A stretch of DNA of 64,000 nt from Pseudomonas kribbensis (GCF_003352185.1 NZ_CP029608.1:1984001-2048000); one strand, 5' to 3'. Shown: positions 1 to 9,011, numbered from the stretch's first letter. Translations and numbers: made by a program. The notes: generated by a model from the letters alone, not told the origin.

Positions 1-83
1 GTTTTCAGATCATCAGCCGCCATGGCGGCGGTGCACATGGCAATGGTCGAGCCTAACAGTGTTGCCAGGAAAAGCTGTTTCAT
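1..83 (-). CDS. ABC transporter periplasmic binding protein, N-terminus only (partial)
   Basis: Only the first 27 codons are in the window; the gene runs off the left edge. The protein starts MKQLFLATLLGSTIAMCTAA and continues with MAADDLK, a Sec signal peptide with a probable AMA-A cleavage site, as in periplasmic solute-binding proteins. The start ATG (83-81) is preceded by AAGGAG at good spacing. It is divergent from a HutC-type GntR regulator, and a HutC-like operator lies 46 bases upstream. Such pairs are typical of 2-aminoethylphosphonate uptake loci, so a phosphonate-binding protein is the likely role; this is inferred from context, since the mature domain is not visible. Confidence 0.6.
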   Translation of the reverse strand, partial: MKQLFLATLLGSTIAMCTAAMAADDLK

Positions 84-128
84 TCCGAAGCTCCTTGGTC
101 GTGTTCAACGCTGCGATTGCGGTTTGTG

Positions 129-142
129 TTGGTCTAGGTCAG
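129..142. promoter_or_regulatory. HutC/GntR-type operator 1
   Basis: TTGGTCTAGGTCAG is close to the TGGTCTAGACCA consensus of HutC-subfamily GntR regulators (NagR/DasR type). It lies 46 bases upstream of the binding-protein start and recurs as operator 2. The divergent intergenic stretch 84-434 holds these two sites and no convincing gene. Confidence 0.5.
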
Positions 143-407
143 CAATACCTGAGCCAATGTAGGGGGGCTGGATGACACTTTGATGTCGGCGGATGCCTGG
201 CCAGCGATTATTTTCTCCGGTACAGGCGGCTGCCCGGTAAGCGTAGACCACCCTCAAAGTCCCGGCAGGCAAGGGACTTGGCCGATGTATTGCAAGTTGT
301 CAGCGCGACCGCTCGGTAGTTTTGTCATCTCTCGGTCATCTGCACTGCCTAGGCTTGCAGCACGACCGAACGGCGCAATAGTCGTGCGGTTTTGCCCCGA
401 AACAGTG

Positions 408-421
408 CTGGTCTAGTCCAG
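408..421. promoter_or_regulatory. HutC/GntR-type operator 2
   Basis: CTGGTCTAGTCCAG is a near-perfect palindrome sharing TGGTCTAG with operator 1. It ends 13 bases before the ATG of the regulator gene, a position that would allow autorepression. Confidence 0.5.
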
Positions 422-434
422 ATAGGTAACGTTG

Positions 435-1148
435 ATGCGCGATGAGGCAACAAAAGCGGTGACAGCCATTGGGCAGATCCTTCAGGAGCAGCTCGACCAC
501 GGTTTGCTCGTGGCGGGCAGCAAGTTGCCGGCCGAACGCAAGCTCAGCGAGTTGTTCGGCACTACGCGTATTACGGTGCGTGAAGCCTTGTTACAACTGG
601 AGGCGCAAGGGCAGATTTATCGCGAGGAGCGCCGGGGCTGGTTCGTGTCGCCACCGCGGCTGGCTTACAACCTGATGCAGCGCAGCCACTTTCACGCGAT
701 GGTCAGTGCGCAGGGGCGGGTGCCGTCGACCGAGGTGATTTCGGCGCGGCTTCAACCGGCGTCAGCGGCGGTGTGTGCGTGGTTGCAGTTGCCGGCGTTG
801 TCGAGTGTGATTCAGATTTGTCGGTCGCGGCGGATCGATGGGCGGCTGGTGTTGTATGTGGAGCATTATCTGAATCCGCAGTATTTCCCGGGGATTCTGG
901 AGTTTGATCTGAATCAGTCGATTACCGAGCTGTATGCGCGGCATTACGATTTGCATTATGGGCGGGTGCGGTTCGAGATTGTGCCTACGTCGTTGTCGGT
1001 GGATGCGGCGGCGGCTTTACGGGTTTCGGTGGGGAGTCCGGGGTTGCGGATTGCTCGGGTCAATTATGATCAGGCTGGGCGGTTGATTGATTGTGATCTG
1101 GAGTTTTGGCGGCATGATGCGATTCACGTTGGTGTGGATGTAGTTTGA
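435..1148 (+). CDS. GntR-family regulator with UTRA domain, probable phosphonate regulator (PhnR-like)
   Basis: Transcriptional regulator of the HutC subfamily, 237 residues. The N-terminal winged helix-turn-helix covers about residues 8-75 (GSKLPAERKLSELFGTTRIT, with the GntR pattern LPxER-LS-FG-TR-TVREAL). The UTRA ligand-binding domain follows, with the typical late CDLEFWRHDAI segment. ATG at 435 is preferred over the TTG just before it. The divergent neighbour is a periplasmic binding protein and both promoters carry a TGGTCTAG operator, so it probably controls an uptake operon and itself. Assignment to 2-aminoethylphosphonate (TIGR PhnR type) is by resemblance and context; another HutC-type effector is possible. 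Confidence 0.75.
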   Translation: MRDEATKAVTAIGQILQEQLDHGLLVAGSKLPAERKLSELFGTTRITVREALLQLEAQGQIYREERRGWFVSPPRLAYNLMQRSHFHAMVSAQGRVPSTEVISARLQPASAAVCAWLQLPALSSVIQICRSRRIDGRLVLYVEHYLNPQYFPGILEFDLNQSITELYARHYDLHYGRVRFEIVPTSLSVDAAAALRVSVGSPGLRIARVNYDQAGRLIDCDLEFWRHDAIHVGVDVV

Positions 1149-1149
1149 T

Positions 1150-1440
1150 TTTTTTGGGTGAATATCCGTTGCTTCGGGTGTTGCGGCTGGCGGTTCCGCT
1201 CTTACAGCGGCTCACTTTTGCAGACGCCCAAAAGTAAGCAAAACGCTTGGCCCCTGCGTTCGGCCCCTCGCTGAGGCTCGGGGTTCCTTCGCTCCGGGAT
1301 TCATCCGGGGGCATCGCCTACGGTTTGCTTCGCTGCACCTCCTCTCGATGTGTTTGGCTTCGCCAAACGGCGCTGCGCGCCTACCCCCGGATGAATCCCT
1401 CCACTCAGCCTGCCGATGGGGACAAAAGATCAAAAGCTTT
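1150..1440. repeat. Dispersed Pseudomonas intergenic repeat with long hairpin
   Basis: This non-coding block contains the perfect 16-base inverted repeat GGGATTCATCCGGGGG (1296-1311) and CCCCCGGATGAATCCC (1384-1399). Nested inside is GTTTGG-CTTCG-CCAAAC. I recognise the overall sequence (CTTTTGCAGACGCCCAAAAG, GCTTCGCTGCACCTCCTCTC) as a repeat family present in many copies in fluorescent and plant-associated pseudomonads. It separates the phosphonate regulator from the bacteriocin. Open reading frames across it on both strands are not credible genes. The rest of the gap, 1441-1720, is AT-rich and holds the bacteriocin promoter. Confidence 0.65.
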
Positions 1441-1720
1441 TCTCGAGCTAACGCTCATCGTGTTCTGGATATGTGCCTCTTCAGCGTTGGTTTTGCTGTT
1501 TGAGTTGGACTTTTCAATTGGGCGAATCCGGATCTGGATTTCTGGACGTTTCCTACTTGTTGTTCGGCTGCATCTGACGCGACAGATTTTTTTGTGCGAG
1601 GTACATATATACCGCAGTCCGTGGTTGTTATTTCCATACATTTCTCCAGACACCGGGTGCAATGTTTGAATTTGTTTCCGGTTGTCGAGCACTGCAATTA
1701 ATTCAAGGAGGAATGTATTT

Positions 1721-3592
1721 ATGGCACGGCGTGGAATTGAGCTTCCAGCTTCAATCGTGAGGCCGGACAATCAAGATGTTTATGTGCACTACTCAAGTTT
1801 CGGTGATGGCTCCGGGCCGGCAATTGATTTTGCCCCCTTGGGGGAAATACTGGATATGGAAAATACCTATAAGGCATTTTCCGGAAGTCTGCCTCAGATC
1901 CTTGAAGTTGAACTTGCCCAGGTCAGGGCTGGCGGTGATTCCAGTTTATTGCCTCCCTTGGACACGCTGGCGCGTGAGCTGCGTTTCCGGGACGCGCTGA
2001 TCGCCAGAAAGTTTGGTGCGCTGATCGCGGCGAAGGACATTGCGATTCAGCGATTTGGTCATGTGCAGGTCGAAACGTTCTTCAATGGTGGTCGGTTACC
2101 ACAGGTCAATCGGCGTGGCGGTAACGTCAGCGTTCGCCAGGCCTATAGCGAGTTGTTCAATGCCAGGTTGCTGGTAGAAGGCATCGGGCTATTGAACGGT
2201 CAGTCTGCAACGGTCAGGAATGTAATTGCGGCTGTGCAAGTGCAGGAGGCCAACCGAATTGCACAGGAGCAGGCGCTGATCGCTGCGCAGAATCAGGCCC
2301 GGCAGATGGCCGAGGAACAGGCGCGTGTAGCTGCACAAGCGGCAGAAATCTCCCGGCAGGCGGCCGTTGATGAAGCTCGTCAAAAGGCTGAAGAACAGGC
2401 GCGGCGTGAAGCCGATGAGCATGCACGACAATTGCTTGAGGATCGATTGCTCGACGCGGAACGGGCGCGTCGGGAGGCTGAGGCCTTCCATTTGCAGGAC
2501 GCCGCCTGGAATCCGCAACTTGTATTTTCGACGTCGACCGGGCCGGTTCCCATCAGCGAGAGCGCAAGGTCGGGATTACGGGCGGCCATCCGCTCCGCGT
2601 CGACCGGATTATCCGCTCTGGCAGCGGGCACGGTGTCGGGTTTGGTGGTGGGGGTTGCAGCGCTGGTTTACTCGCCCGCGCTGGGAAACGGTGAGCTGCC
2701 CAAGCGGTTTCTGGTCAGCATGCCGCTGTCCGATCTGCTGTCCGGTCCCATGCCAGATCTCGGTCAGCTCGCGGCTACCGGTGGTTCTCTGGATCTGCCC
2801 GTGCGTGTCAATTCCAGAGCTGGCGAGGGCGATCACACCGAACTGCTGGTCATTCCAGTCGATGGCGTCAGGTTTCCCACCGGCGTACCGGTGATTGCTG
2901 CCGTTCACAACCCGCAGGACAACACCTATCGCGCGACGACTACCGACATTCCATCAGAAACATTGGTATGGACGCCGTCAATTACGCCGGCTGACAGTTC
3001 GACTGTATTGCCCGTTCCCGAACCGGATCCTGCGCGATATACCGGCGGCAACATCGTCCCTGTCGAGGGGCGAATTGATCGTCATCCTGATCTGGGAGAT
3101 TTTGATTTCAATGACTGGATTCTGGTTTTTCCACCGGATTCCGGCATCCCCCCGCAATACATCATGTTCCGGGATCCGCGAAACGATTCCGGAATTGCCT
3201 CCGGGCACGGAGAACCAGTGGCGGCAGGGTGGCTTGAGGCGGCTTCGCAAGGCAATGGTGCGGCGATTCCCGCGCGGATTGCAGAGCAGTTGAGAGGTCG
3301 GCAGTTCAGGGATTTCAGAATGTTCAGGGAGGCTTTTTGGAAAACCGTAGGGGCGGACTCCGAACTATCTTCACAATTCAGCAATACCAATAGAGAACGG
3401 TTAATGCGCGGGCATTCTCCATTTACCATTCCTGGTGAGCAGGTAGGCGGTAATAAAGTTTATGAAATTCATCATTTGGATTTTATAAAAAATGGAGGTG
3501 CGGTCTACGATATGGATAATTTAAAAGTGCTAACACCTAAGCGGCATGTGGAAATTCATTCTGCTAGTGAAGGAGAAAGAAATGCATCGTAA
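1721..3592 (+). CDS. S-type pyocin / colicin-like HNH DNase bacteriocin
   Basis: Secreted antibacterial DNase of 623 residues. ATG 1721 has a strong AAGGAGG ribosome site; the frame is open further upstream but has no better start. About residues 170-255 are an Ala/Glu/Arg-rich coiled coil, followed by the S-type pyocin translocation region (about 265-480). The C-terminus closely resembles the colicin E9 DNase: SPFTIPGEQVGGNKVYEIHH, then YDMDNLKVLTPKRHVEIH. The HNH residues H584/H585, N600, H609 and H613 have exactly the spacing of E9 H102/H103, N118, H127 and H131, and E582 corresponds to E100. The nuclease should therefore be active. The N-terminal receptor region is not one I recognise. 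Base composition is AT-richer than the flanks. It overlaps the immunity gene by 11 bases. Confidence 0.9.
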   Translation: MARRGIELPASIVRPDNQDVYVHYSSFGDGSGPAIDFAPLGEILDMENTYKAFSGSLPQILEVELAQVRAGGDSSLLPPLDTLARELRFRDALIARKFGALIAAKDIAIQRFGHVQVETFFNGGRLPQVNRRGGNVSVRQAYSELFNARLLVEGIGLLNGQSATVRNVIAAVQVQEANRIAQEQALIAAQNQARQMAEEQARVAAQAAEISRQAAVDEARQKAEEQARREADEHARQLLEDRLLDAERARREAEAFHLQDAAWNPQLVFSTSTGPVPISESARSGLRAAIRSASTGLSALAAGTVSGLVVGVAALVYSPALGNGELPKRFLVSMPLSDLLSGPMPDLGQLAATGGSLDLPVRVNSRAGEGDHTELLVIPVDGVRFPTGVPVIAAVHNPQDNTYRATTTDIPSETLVWTPSITPADSSTVLPVPEPDPARYTGGNIVPVEGRIDRHPDLGDFDFNDWILVFPPDSGIPPQYIMFRDPRNDSGIASGHGEPVAAGWLEAASQGNGAAIPARIAEQLRGRQFRDFRMFREAFWKTVGADSELSSQFSNTNRERLMRGHSPFTIPGEQVGGNKVYEIHHLDFIKNGGAVYDMDNLKVLTPKRHVEIHSASEGERNAS

Positions 3593-3833
3593 ACTCGAAG
3601 ACTATGAGGAGTCAGAATTTCTGGAGCTTTTGAAACGTCTATGTTACGTAACTAGTTGCAGTGAGAAAGAATACATGGTCCTTGTTGAAGAGTTTGACTC
3701 TGCAGTGGATCACCCAAGGGGTAACGGAATTATTTATTATCCGCTTGATGGCGAGGATGATAGTCCTGAAGGCATACTCCAAACGCTGAAGAGCTGGCGT
3801 GCCGAGAACGGGATGCCCGGATTCAAAGGGTAA
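3582..3833 (+). CDS. Colicin/pyocin DNase immunity protein (Im2/Im7/Im9 family)
   Basis: 83-residue acidic inhibitor of the preceding DNase. Its sequence aligns with colicin Im9 along its length: YEESEFLELLKRLC, then HPRGNGIIYYPLDGEDDSPE and GILQTLKSWRAENGMPGFK. The two tyrosines of the IIYYP segment are the family's DNase-binding hot spot. ATG 3582 lies inside the end of the pyocin gene after AAGGAGAAAGAA, so translation is coupled and the producer makes inhibitor with toxin. A rho-independent terminator follows 14 bases after the stop. Confidence 0.92.
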   Translation: MHRKLEDYEESEFLELLKRLCYVTSCSEKEYMVLVEEFDSAVDHPRGNGIIYYPLDGEDDSPEGILQTLKSWRAENGMPGFKG

Positions 3834-3846
3834 GTCCAAATCAAAG

Positions 3847-3880
3847 AACCCCAATCGAAGTGCATTCCGATTGGGGTTTC
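3847..3880 (+). terminator. Rho-independent terminator after pyocin-immunity pair
   Basis: Stem AACCCCAATCG / CGATTGGGGTT with a 10-base loop and a following T-rich tract; it also faces the convergent channel gene. Confidence 0.85.
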
Positions 3881-3888
3881 TTCGGTAA

Positions 3889-6048
3889 CTATTTTTCAGT
3901 CTCCACACCACCACTGGCCGTGATCACCTGCACATTCATCCTCGGCGTCGCCAGATCCAGCCCGGCCTCATCCAGATGCCGTTTCAGCGACAGGTTGAAC
4001 GCCCGTGAAACTTCCCACTGTTTGATCGGTGCGGTCTTGAACCGGGCGCGCAATATTGCGTTGCCGGATTCGAAGCTTTCCACACCCTGAATCTCCAGTG
4101 GCGACCAGATGTTGCGGCGTTGCAGCGGGTCGGTGCGCATTTTCTGGCCGACTTCGCGCATCAGTTTGATTGCTTCGTCGATGTTCATGTTGAACGGCAC
4201 CGCTACGCGGAAGATCGCGTAGCCGAATTCCCGGGAGTAGTTCTTGATGCTTTTGATTTCGCTGAACGGGATGGTGTGGACGATGCCGTCAATGTCCCGC
4301 AGGCGGACGGTGCGGATGGTCAGGCCTTCGACGGTGCCAAGGTGGCCGCCGACGTCGACGTAGTCGTCGATGGCCAGGGAGTCTTCGATGATGATGAACA
4401 GGCCGGTGATCAGGTCGGCCACCAGTGACTGGGCGCCGAAGCCGATCGCCAGGCCGATCACGCCGGCACCGGCCAGCAGTGGCGTGACGTTCATGCCCAT
4501 GTTCGCCAGGGCGACGATCAGGGCGATGATGAAGATCGCCACGAACAGCACGTTGCGGATCAGCGGCATCATGGTTTGCGCGCGGGCGTTGGCCAGGCCT
4601 TTGCGGGAGCGGGTGAGGGCGTGGTGGACGGCGGTGTCGCTGAGGATCCAGATCAGCCACGCGAAGATCAGTGTGCCGATCAGGCTGAACAGTTTGACGC
4701 TGATGTCGTGGCCTTCGCCTTCGGTGAAGCCGATCAGTGACATGCCCCAGACCCGCAGGCCGAGTTCGATGAAGGCCAGCCACACCAGCAGGTGCGCGAG
4801 GGTGTAGAAGAAGCTTTTCAGGCGTTCGGAATACAGCGCGTGGCGTTTTGGCCCGCGTTGGGGTTTGAGGGCGTGGCGGCGGACGAGGCCGTTGATGACC
4901 ATGCACAACACCAGCAGCACGGTGCAGATCAGCGACTGGCGCAAGGCCGTGCTGGTATCGCCGGCGGAGACGAAGGTGGCGAACAGGGAAATCCCCACCA
5001 GTACCAGCGCCGGCACGTACCAGAAGGTGCCGAGGATATCGATGGTGTCGCTGAGGGCGCGGCGGGTCAGGCGGCGGGACAGTGGCTGGTTGCGGATCAG
5101 GTGCGCGATGGGGCGGCGGAAGCGCAGGATGAACAGGCCGGTCGAGAGCGCTGCCAGCACATTGGTGACGGTGGCGGCGGTGTGGGCCAGGTGTACGCCC
5201 AGTCCTGCCACCAGACGCGGATCGTTCAGCCCTTCACCGAACGCGGCGAAGCTGCCGATCAGCCACAACGGGCGGAAGGCCTGATGCCGCAGGATGTACA
5301 GCGCACGGTGGCGGTGCGGGCCGTCGAGTACGGAAAAGGCGATCACACAGATCGCCGAGAAACAGGTGCCGACCACCAGTGCGTAAGCCAACACCATCGC
5401 CAGGCTTTTGCCCAGGGATGATGGCAGCGCGTAGCTCATGTAGACGGTGATGACCAGGGCAATCATCCACGGCCCGAGCTTGCGCAGGGCGAAGCGCAAC
5501 ATGTCGAGGGCCCGGGGGTGTTGTGGCAGTTCTTCGGTCAGGCCGAAGCGCATGCGCACCCGGTGGCCGAGCCAGATCAGCGCAGCGGCGAGCAGGCTCC
5601 AGACCATCAGGATCATGGCGAAGCCGAAGATGATCGGCAGCCATTCGCTGGCCGGCATTATCAGGGCGGACAGTTCATCCTTGGCCAGTTCGAATTCGGC
5701 GGACCAGCGATTGAGCGGGCTGTCGCTGCCGGTGAACTGTTTTTCGAAATTGGCCAGGGTGCCGCCGATCAGGCCCAGCACGCCTTCTTCCGGGGTGGCC
5801 TGGGCTTTTTTCGTGGCGTCGCGCAGTTTTTTCAGGTCGCCCAGCAACTGGGTGCGCTGCTGATCGTTTTCCAGGGATTTGATGACTTCGTCGAGTGACT
5901 GGCCGAGTGGTTCCTGGGCTTCCGGTTGCACCTTGTTCGAGCCATTGAGCAGGCCGGGCAGGCTCACCGCGTGGGCAGGTGCCGACGGCAGCAGCGTCAT
6001 CAGGCAGACGAGGAAAAGGCAGGGCAGGGCAAAGAAACGAGCGAACAC
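3889..6048 (-). CDS. MscS-family mechanosensitive channel (YbiO-like)
   Basis: 719-residue inner-membrane channel that should open under membrane tension to release solutes on hypo-osmotic shock. A signal-like N-terminus (LPCLFLVCLMTLLPSAPAHA) is followed by a short periplasmic helical region and roughly ten or eleven hydrophobic segments, then the conserved MscS pore helix and beta domain (GLAIGFGAQSLVADLITGLF, then VDVGGHLGTVEG and HTIPFSEI). Length and layout fit E. coli YbiO rather than the small MscS. The start is a GTG at 6048 with no good ribosome site, so the true start is uncertain. It stands alone, convergent with the pyocin cassette. Confidence 0.85.
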   Translation of the reverse strand: MFARFFALPCLFLVCLMTLLPSAPAHAVSLPGLLNGSNKVQPEAQEPLGQSLDEVIKSLENDQQRTQLLGDLKKLRDATKKAQATPEEGVLGLIGGTLANFEKQFTGSDSPLNRWSAEFELAKDELSALIMPASEWLPIIFGFAMILMVWSLLAAALIWLGHRVRMRFGLTEELPQHPRALDMLRFALRKLGPWMIALVITVYMSYALPSSLGKSLAMVLAYALVVGTCFSAICVIAFSVLDGPHRHRALYILRHQAFRPLWLIGSFAAFGEGLNDPRLVAGLGVHLAHTAATVTNVLAALSTGLFILRFRRPIAHLIRNQPLSRRLTRRALSDTIDILGTFWYVPALVLVGISLFATFVSAGDTSTALRQSLICTVLLVLCMVINGLVRRHALKPQRGPKRHALYSERLKSFFYTLAHLLVWLAFIELGLRVWGMSLIGFTEGEGHDISVKLFSLIGTLIFAWLIWILSDTAVHHALTRSRKGLANARAQTMMPLIRNVLFVAIFIIALIVALANMGMNVTPLLAGAGVIGLAIGFGAQSLVADLITGLFIIIEDSLAIDDYVDVGGHLGTVEGLTIRTVRLRDIDGIVHTIPFSEIKSIKNYSREFGYAIFRVAVPFNMNIDEAIKLMREVGQKMRTDPLQRRNIWSPLEIQGVESFESGNAILRARFKTAPIKQWEVSRAFNLSLKRHLDEAGLDLATPRMNVQVITASGGVETEK

Positions 6049-6124
6049 TAGGCGGTCAACCTCGCAAGGGGCGGATCGGGCGAGTGTACGAGCCCGCCAG
6101 AATCAATGCGAGCCGGGCGCGGAT

Positions 6125-6301
6125 TTATTCGTTGAGTTTGGCGAGGATCTTGTAGACCACGGTGGCCAGGATCATCAGCATGCCGATCCACATGGCGAGC
6201 ACGCCGGCGTTCTTGTCGCGGAAGTTGAAGCCGATCGCCAGCAGAATCATTCCGGACAGGATCGGAATGAGCATGGAGTGGAACGCAGACATCGAGATCA
6301 T
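6125..6301 (-). CDS. Small membrane protein, 58 residues
   Basis: An open frame reads MISMSAFHSMLIPILSGMIL, then a second hydrophobic stretch MWIGMLMILATVVYK, ending KLNE. Two membrane helices flank a short polar turn (NFRDKNAG). An AAGG lies about 12 bases before the ATG; a second in-frame ATG is three codons later. It lies directly upstream of the MscS-like gene on the same strand (76-base gap), so the two may be co-transcribed. Function unknown. Confidence 0.65.
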   Translation of the reverse strand: MISMSAFHSMLIPILSGMILLAIGFNFRDKNAGVLAMWIGMLMILATVVYKILAKLNE

Positions 6302-6420
6302 GGCGACAGCCTTGTCGAAGGGGATGACTTAAGTCTAGGTCGCTTTTTGCCGACCGGTGGTGATGTGTATCAGAAATGAGCCGGTTCGGATCCGGATGTG
6401 ATGCTGACTGTTCGATTGCC

Positions 6421-6485
6421 ATCGCCAGCAGGCTGGCTCCCACATTTGAAATGTATTCCATTGTGGGAGCCAGCCTGCTGGCGAT
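6421..6485. repeat. REPIN (inverted pair of REP elements)
   Basis: ATCGCCAGCAGGCTGGCTCC continues CAC; after about 20 bases its inverted copy GTGGGAGCCAGCCTGCTGGC continues GAT. This is the classic two-REP palindrome of fluorescent pseudomonads. Confidence 0.9.
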
Positions 6486-6498
6486 GCTTTATCAAGGA

Positions 6499-7788
6499 CT
6501 ACGGCAATTCGCGGCTGGCGTAGAACGCGCTCAGTACTTTCACCAGATGCGCCAGGTCATGGCTGCCGCACAGTTCGCGGATCGAGTGCATGGCGAACGT
6601 CGGCAGGCCGATGTCGACGGTGCGCACGCCCAGGTGGCTGGCGGTGATCGGGCCGATGGTCGAGCCGCAGCCCATGTCGCTGCGCACCACGAAGCTTTGT
6701 ACCGGGACTTCTTCGGCCATGCACAGATGACGGAAGAAACCGGCGGTTTCGCTGTTGGTGGCGTAGCGCTGGTTGCTGTTGACCTTGATCACCGGGCCGG
6801 CGTTGAGTTTCGGGCCGTGATTGGCGTCGTGCTTTTCGGCGTAGTTCGGGTGTACGCCGTGGGCGTTGTCGGCCGAGACCAGCAGGGATTTCTGAATGGT
6901 GCGGACGAATTCGTCACCTTCGGGCAACAGGCGACGCAGGGTCTGTTCCAGCATCGGGCCGTCGGCGCCGCACGCCGAGCAGGAGCCGACTTCTTCGTGG
7001 TCGTTGCACACCAGCACGCAGGTTTCTTCGGTGTCGGCGGTCAGCAGGGCTTGCAGGCCGGCGTAGCACGACAGCAGGTTGTCGAGGCGGGCGCCGGCGA
7101 TGAAGTCACCGTTCAGGCCGATGACCGCAGCGCTCTGGGTGTCATAGAAGCTCAGCTCGTAATCGAGCACCACGTCTGCATTCAGACCGTGCTCGCGGGC
7201 CAGTTGATCGGTCAATACGGCGCGGAAATCCACACGTTCATCACCGGCGAACTGCGCGAGAATCGGCGGCAGTTCGGTCTGGGCGTTGATGGCCCAGCCC
7301 TGGTTGGCTTCACGATTAAGGTGAATCGCCAGGTTGGGAATGATTGCGATCGGGGCCTTGAAGTCAATCAACTGGCTTTCGACCTTGCCATCGCGACGGA
7401 AGGTGACGCGGCCGGCCAGCGACAGGTCGCGGTCGAACCACGGTGCCAGCAGCGCGCCGCCGTAGACTTCAACGCCCAGTTGCCAGAAACCCTGGCGCTG
7501 CAATTCCGGTTGCGGCTTGACCCGCAGGCACGGGCTGTCGGTGTGGGCGCCTACCAGACGGATGCCGTCGTGCAGCGGGGAGTTGCGGCCCATCTTGATC
7601 GCGACGATCGAGGAGTCGTTACGGGTGACGTAGTAACGGCCATTGGCTTCGGTGTGCCAGGTCTCGCGCTCGTCGAGGCGCACATAACCGGCGGCCTCCA
7701 GGCGTTGAACAAGGCTGGCGGTGGCGTGAAACGGGGTAGGGGAGGCCTTGAGGAAGTCGATCAGGCCTTGGTTCAACTCTTCGCGCAT
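6499..7788 (-). CDS. apeB: M18-family aminopeptidase (ApeB)
   Basis: Zinc aminopeptidase of 429 residues, cytoplasmic, removing N-terminal (usually acidic) amino acids. M18 hallmarks are present: [10 protein letters not shown] near residue 80, NDHEEVGS with the catalytic/ligand glutamates around 265, and [14 protein letters not shown] with [10 protein letters not shown] near the C-terminus. Length matches the family. It is last in a same-strand run minC-minD-minE-rluA-GT-apeB, an order I also recall from P. aeruginosa, though a strong hairpin after minE splits that run. Confidence 0.9.
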   Translation of the reverse strand: MREELNQGLIDFLKASPTPFHATASLVQRLEAAGYVRLDERETWHTEANGRYYVTRNDSSIVAIKMGRNSPLHDGIRLVGAHTDSPCLRVKPQPELQRQGFWQLGVEVYGGALLAPWFDRDLSLAGRVTFRRDGKVESQLIDFKAPIAIIPNLAIHLNREANQGWAINAQTELPPILAQFAGDERVDFRAVLTDQLAREHGLNADVVLDYELSFYDTQSAAVIGLNGDFIAGARLDNLLSCYAGLQALLTADTEETCVLVCNDHEEVGSCSACGADGPMLEQTLRRLLPEGDEFVRTIQKSLLVSADNAHGVHPNYAEKHDANHGPKLNAGPVIKVNSNQRYATNSETAGFFRHLCMAEEVPVQSFVVRSDMGCGSTIGPITASHLGVRTVDIGLPTFAMHSIRELCGSHDLAHLVKVLSAFYASRELP

Positions 7789-7864
7789 AAGAAGCTCCAG
7801 ACAGCAATGGGCGGGAGTTTAACGCATCGGCCTGATGCTTGGGACATGACATGTACCGCTCGCA

Positions 7865-8974
7865 TCAACGAGCGGCGGCCACGCGTTTTTTCAGGTAGGA
7901 CATGATGACTTTTTCGTCTTCGGTTTTTTCCGGGCGAGGCAGTTGTTGCGGCCAGCGGTTCTGGTTCAGGAGTTTTTTCTGACGGCTTTCGTCCCAGCGA
8001 AGAATCTCCCGCGAGGCACATTCCCACCATTCATGGCGACAGGCGCTGTAGTACGGATGATCCGGGGCGGCGCTGCCGTACAGCAGATCGCGACCAACCT
8101 TGCGCAGGGTGCCCTTCTGGTTGCGCAGCTTCCATTTTATTTTCAGGCGCTGCCACGCCGACGGGAACGGTTTGACCCTTGGTACGTCCTTGCACAGATC
8201 CACCAGCCGCTGGCTGAACTTCTCGCCGTGCTGGGCGAAGAAAAACGCCTGCATCGCGTGGAAAAAGCGCTTTTCCGCAAAGTAGTGATAGACGAACTTG
8301 CGGGCTTCGACCACCGGCCGTTTGCGCATGGCGAACGACAGGGCGACCTGTTCGATGGTATGGATCTCGAAACCGTCGGCCGTCCATTCGTCGATCAGGC
8401 GGATCGACTCCTCGAACAATGCCCCGTCGCTGTCGGTCACGCCGCACAGCCCGCTGTTGTAGAGCTTGAAGCCGTTGTCCGGGGTGACGCCATGGGCACC
8501 GAGATCGCGACCGAGCTTCAGGTAGTCGTCGCGCTCGAAGACATCTTTCCAGTCGTATTCGAAGCGATCCATCACCGACTGCCCGGCAGTAATGTGCGGG
8601 AACAGGCGGTTCGGGTCACTGGTGAACAGGGTGTCGGTATCGACGAACAAGGTCTTTTCGGCCAGTTGCAGGCCGGCGGCGATGGCGCAGGCCTTGCGTC
8701 GGTGGTGATAGCCGTTGTGGCCCAGCCAGCGAGTCAGTGTCGGTTCGTCGAGCAGCACGGTATCGACCGGCCAGCCTTCGTAGTCCTGCGGCCGGTCAGT
8801 GAGGATCCTGATCGCCGGACGTTTGCCGGTCTTGGCCTGGGACAGGGCGGTCAGGATGCTGAACTTGGCTTCGCGCCGGTAAACATCCTGGTTGCCGTAA
8901 ATCAGGTAAAGCAGTTGGTGACGGGTCTTCTTGACGGGTGTTGCCAGGGAATCAGTACAACTCATCCGGAACAT
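7865..8974 (-). CDS. Glycosyltransferase-like protein, nucleotide-sugar type
   Basis: 369 residues without signal or membrane segment. The N-terminal half looks like a GT-A fold: YLIYGNQDVYRREAKFSILT, then LQLAEKTLFVDTDTLFTSDP, where DTD would be the metal-binding DxD, and later a KLYNSGLCGV segment. The C-terminus is basic and Trp-rich. Start taken at ATG 8974 after AAAGGATT; ATG 8965 is an alternative. The acceptor and pathway cannot be read from the sequence. It sits between rluA and apeB on the same strand. Confidence 0.6.
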   Translation of the reverse strand: MFRMSCTDSLATPVKKTRHQLLYLIYGNQDVYRREAKFSILTALSQAKTGKRPAIRILTDRPQDYEGWPVDTVLLDEPTLTRWLGHNGYHHRRKACAIAAGLQLAEKTLFVDTDTLFTSDPNRLFPHITAGQSVMDRFEYDWKDVFERDDYLKLGRDLGAHGVTPDNGFKLYNSGLCGVTDSDGALFEESIRLIDEWTADGFEIHTIEQVALSFAMRKRPVVEARKFVYHYFAEKRFFHAMQAFFFAQHGEKFSQRLVDLCKDVPRVKPFPSAWQRLKIKWKLRNQKGTLRKVGRDLLYGSAAPDHPYYSACRHEWWECASREILRWDESRQKKLLNQNRWPQQLPRPEKTEDEKVIMSYLKKRVAAAR

Positions 8975-9011
8975 AATCCTTTAAAACAGGCGACTGCCGG
9001 TCAGGCAGTGT

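Noticed and set aside
180..416. 78-codon open frame upstream of the GntR gene
   Set aside because: Contains the regulator's operator, lacks a ribosome site and coding character.
1464..1483. Possible LexA box CTG...CAG before the pyocin
   Set aside because: Spacing is 14 bases instead of 10 and the position is about 240 bases from the gene; no PrtN-type P box was found either.
1247..1770. Open frames on both strands before the pyocin
   Set aside because: They run through the dispersed repeat and the AT-rich promoter.
6376..7905. 509-codon plus-strand open frame
   Set aside because: It is antisense to apeB, whose M18 motifs are complete; the frame is a product of GC-rich codon bias.
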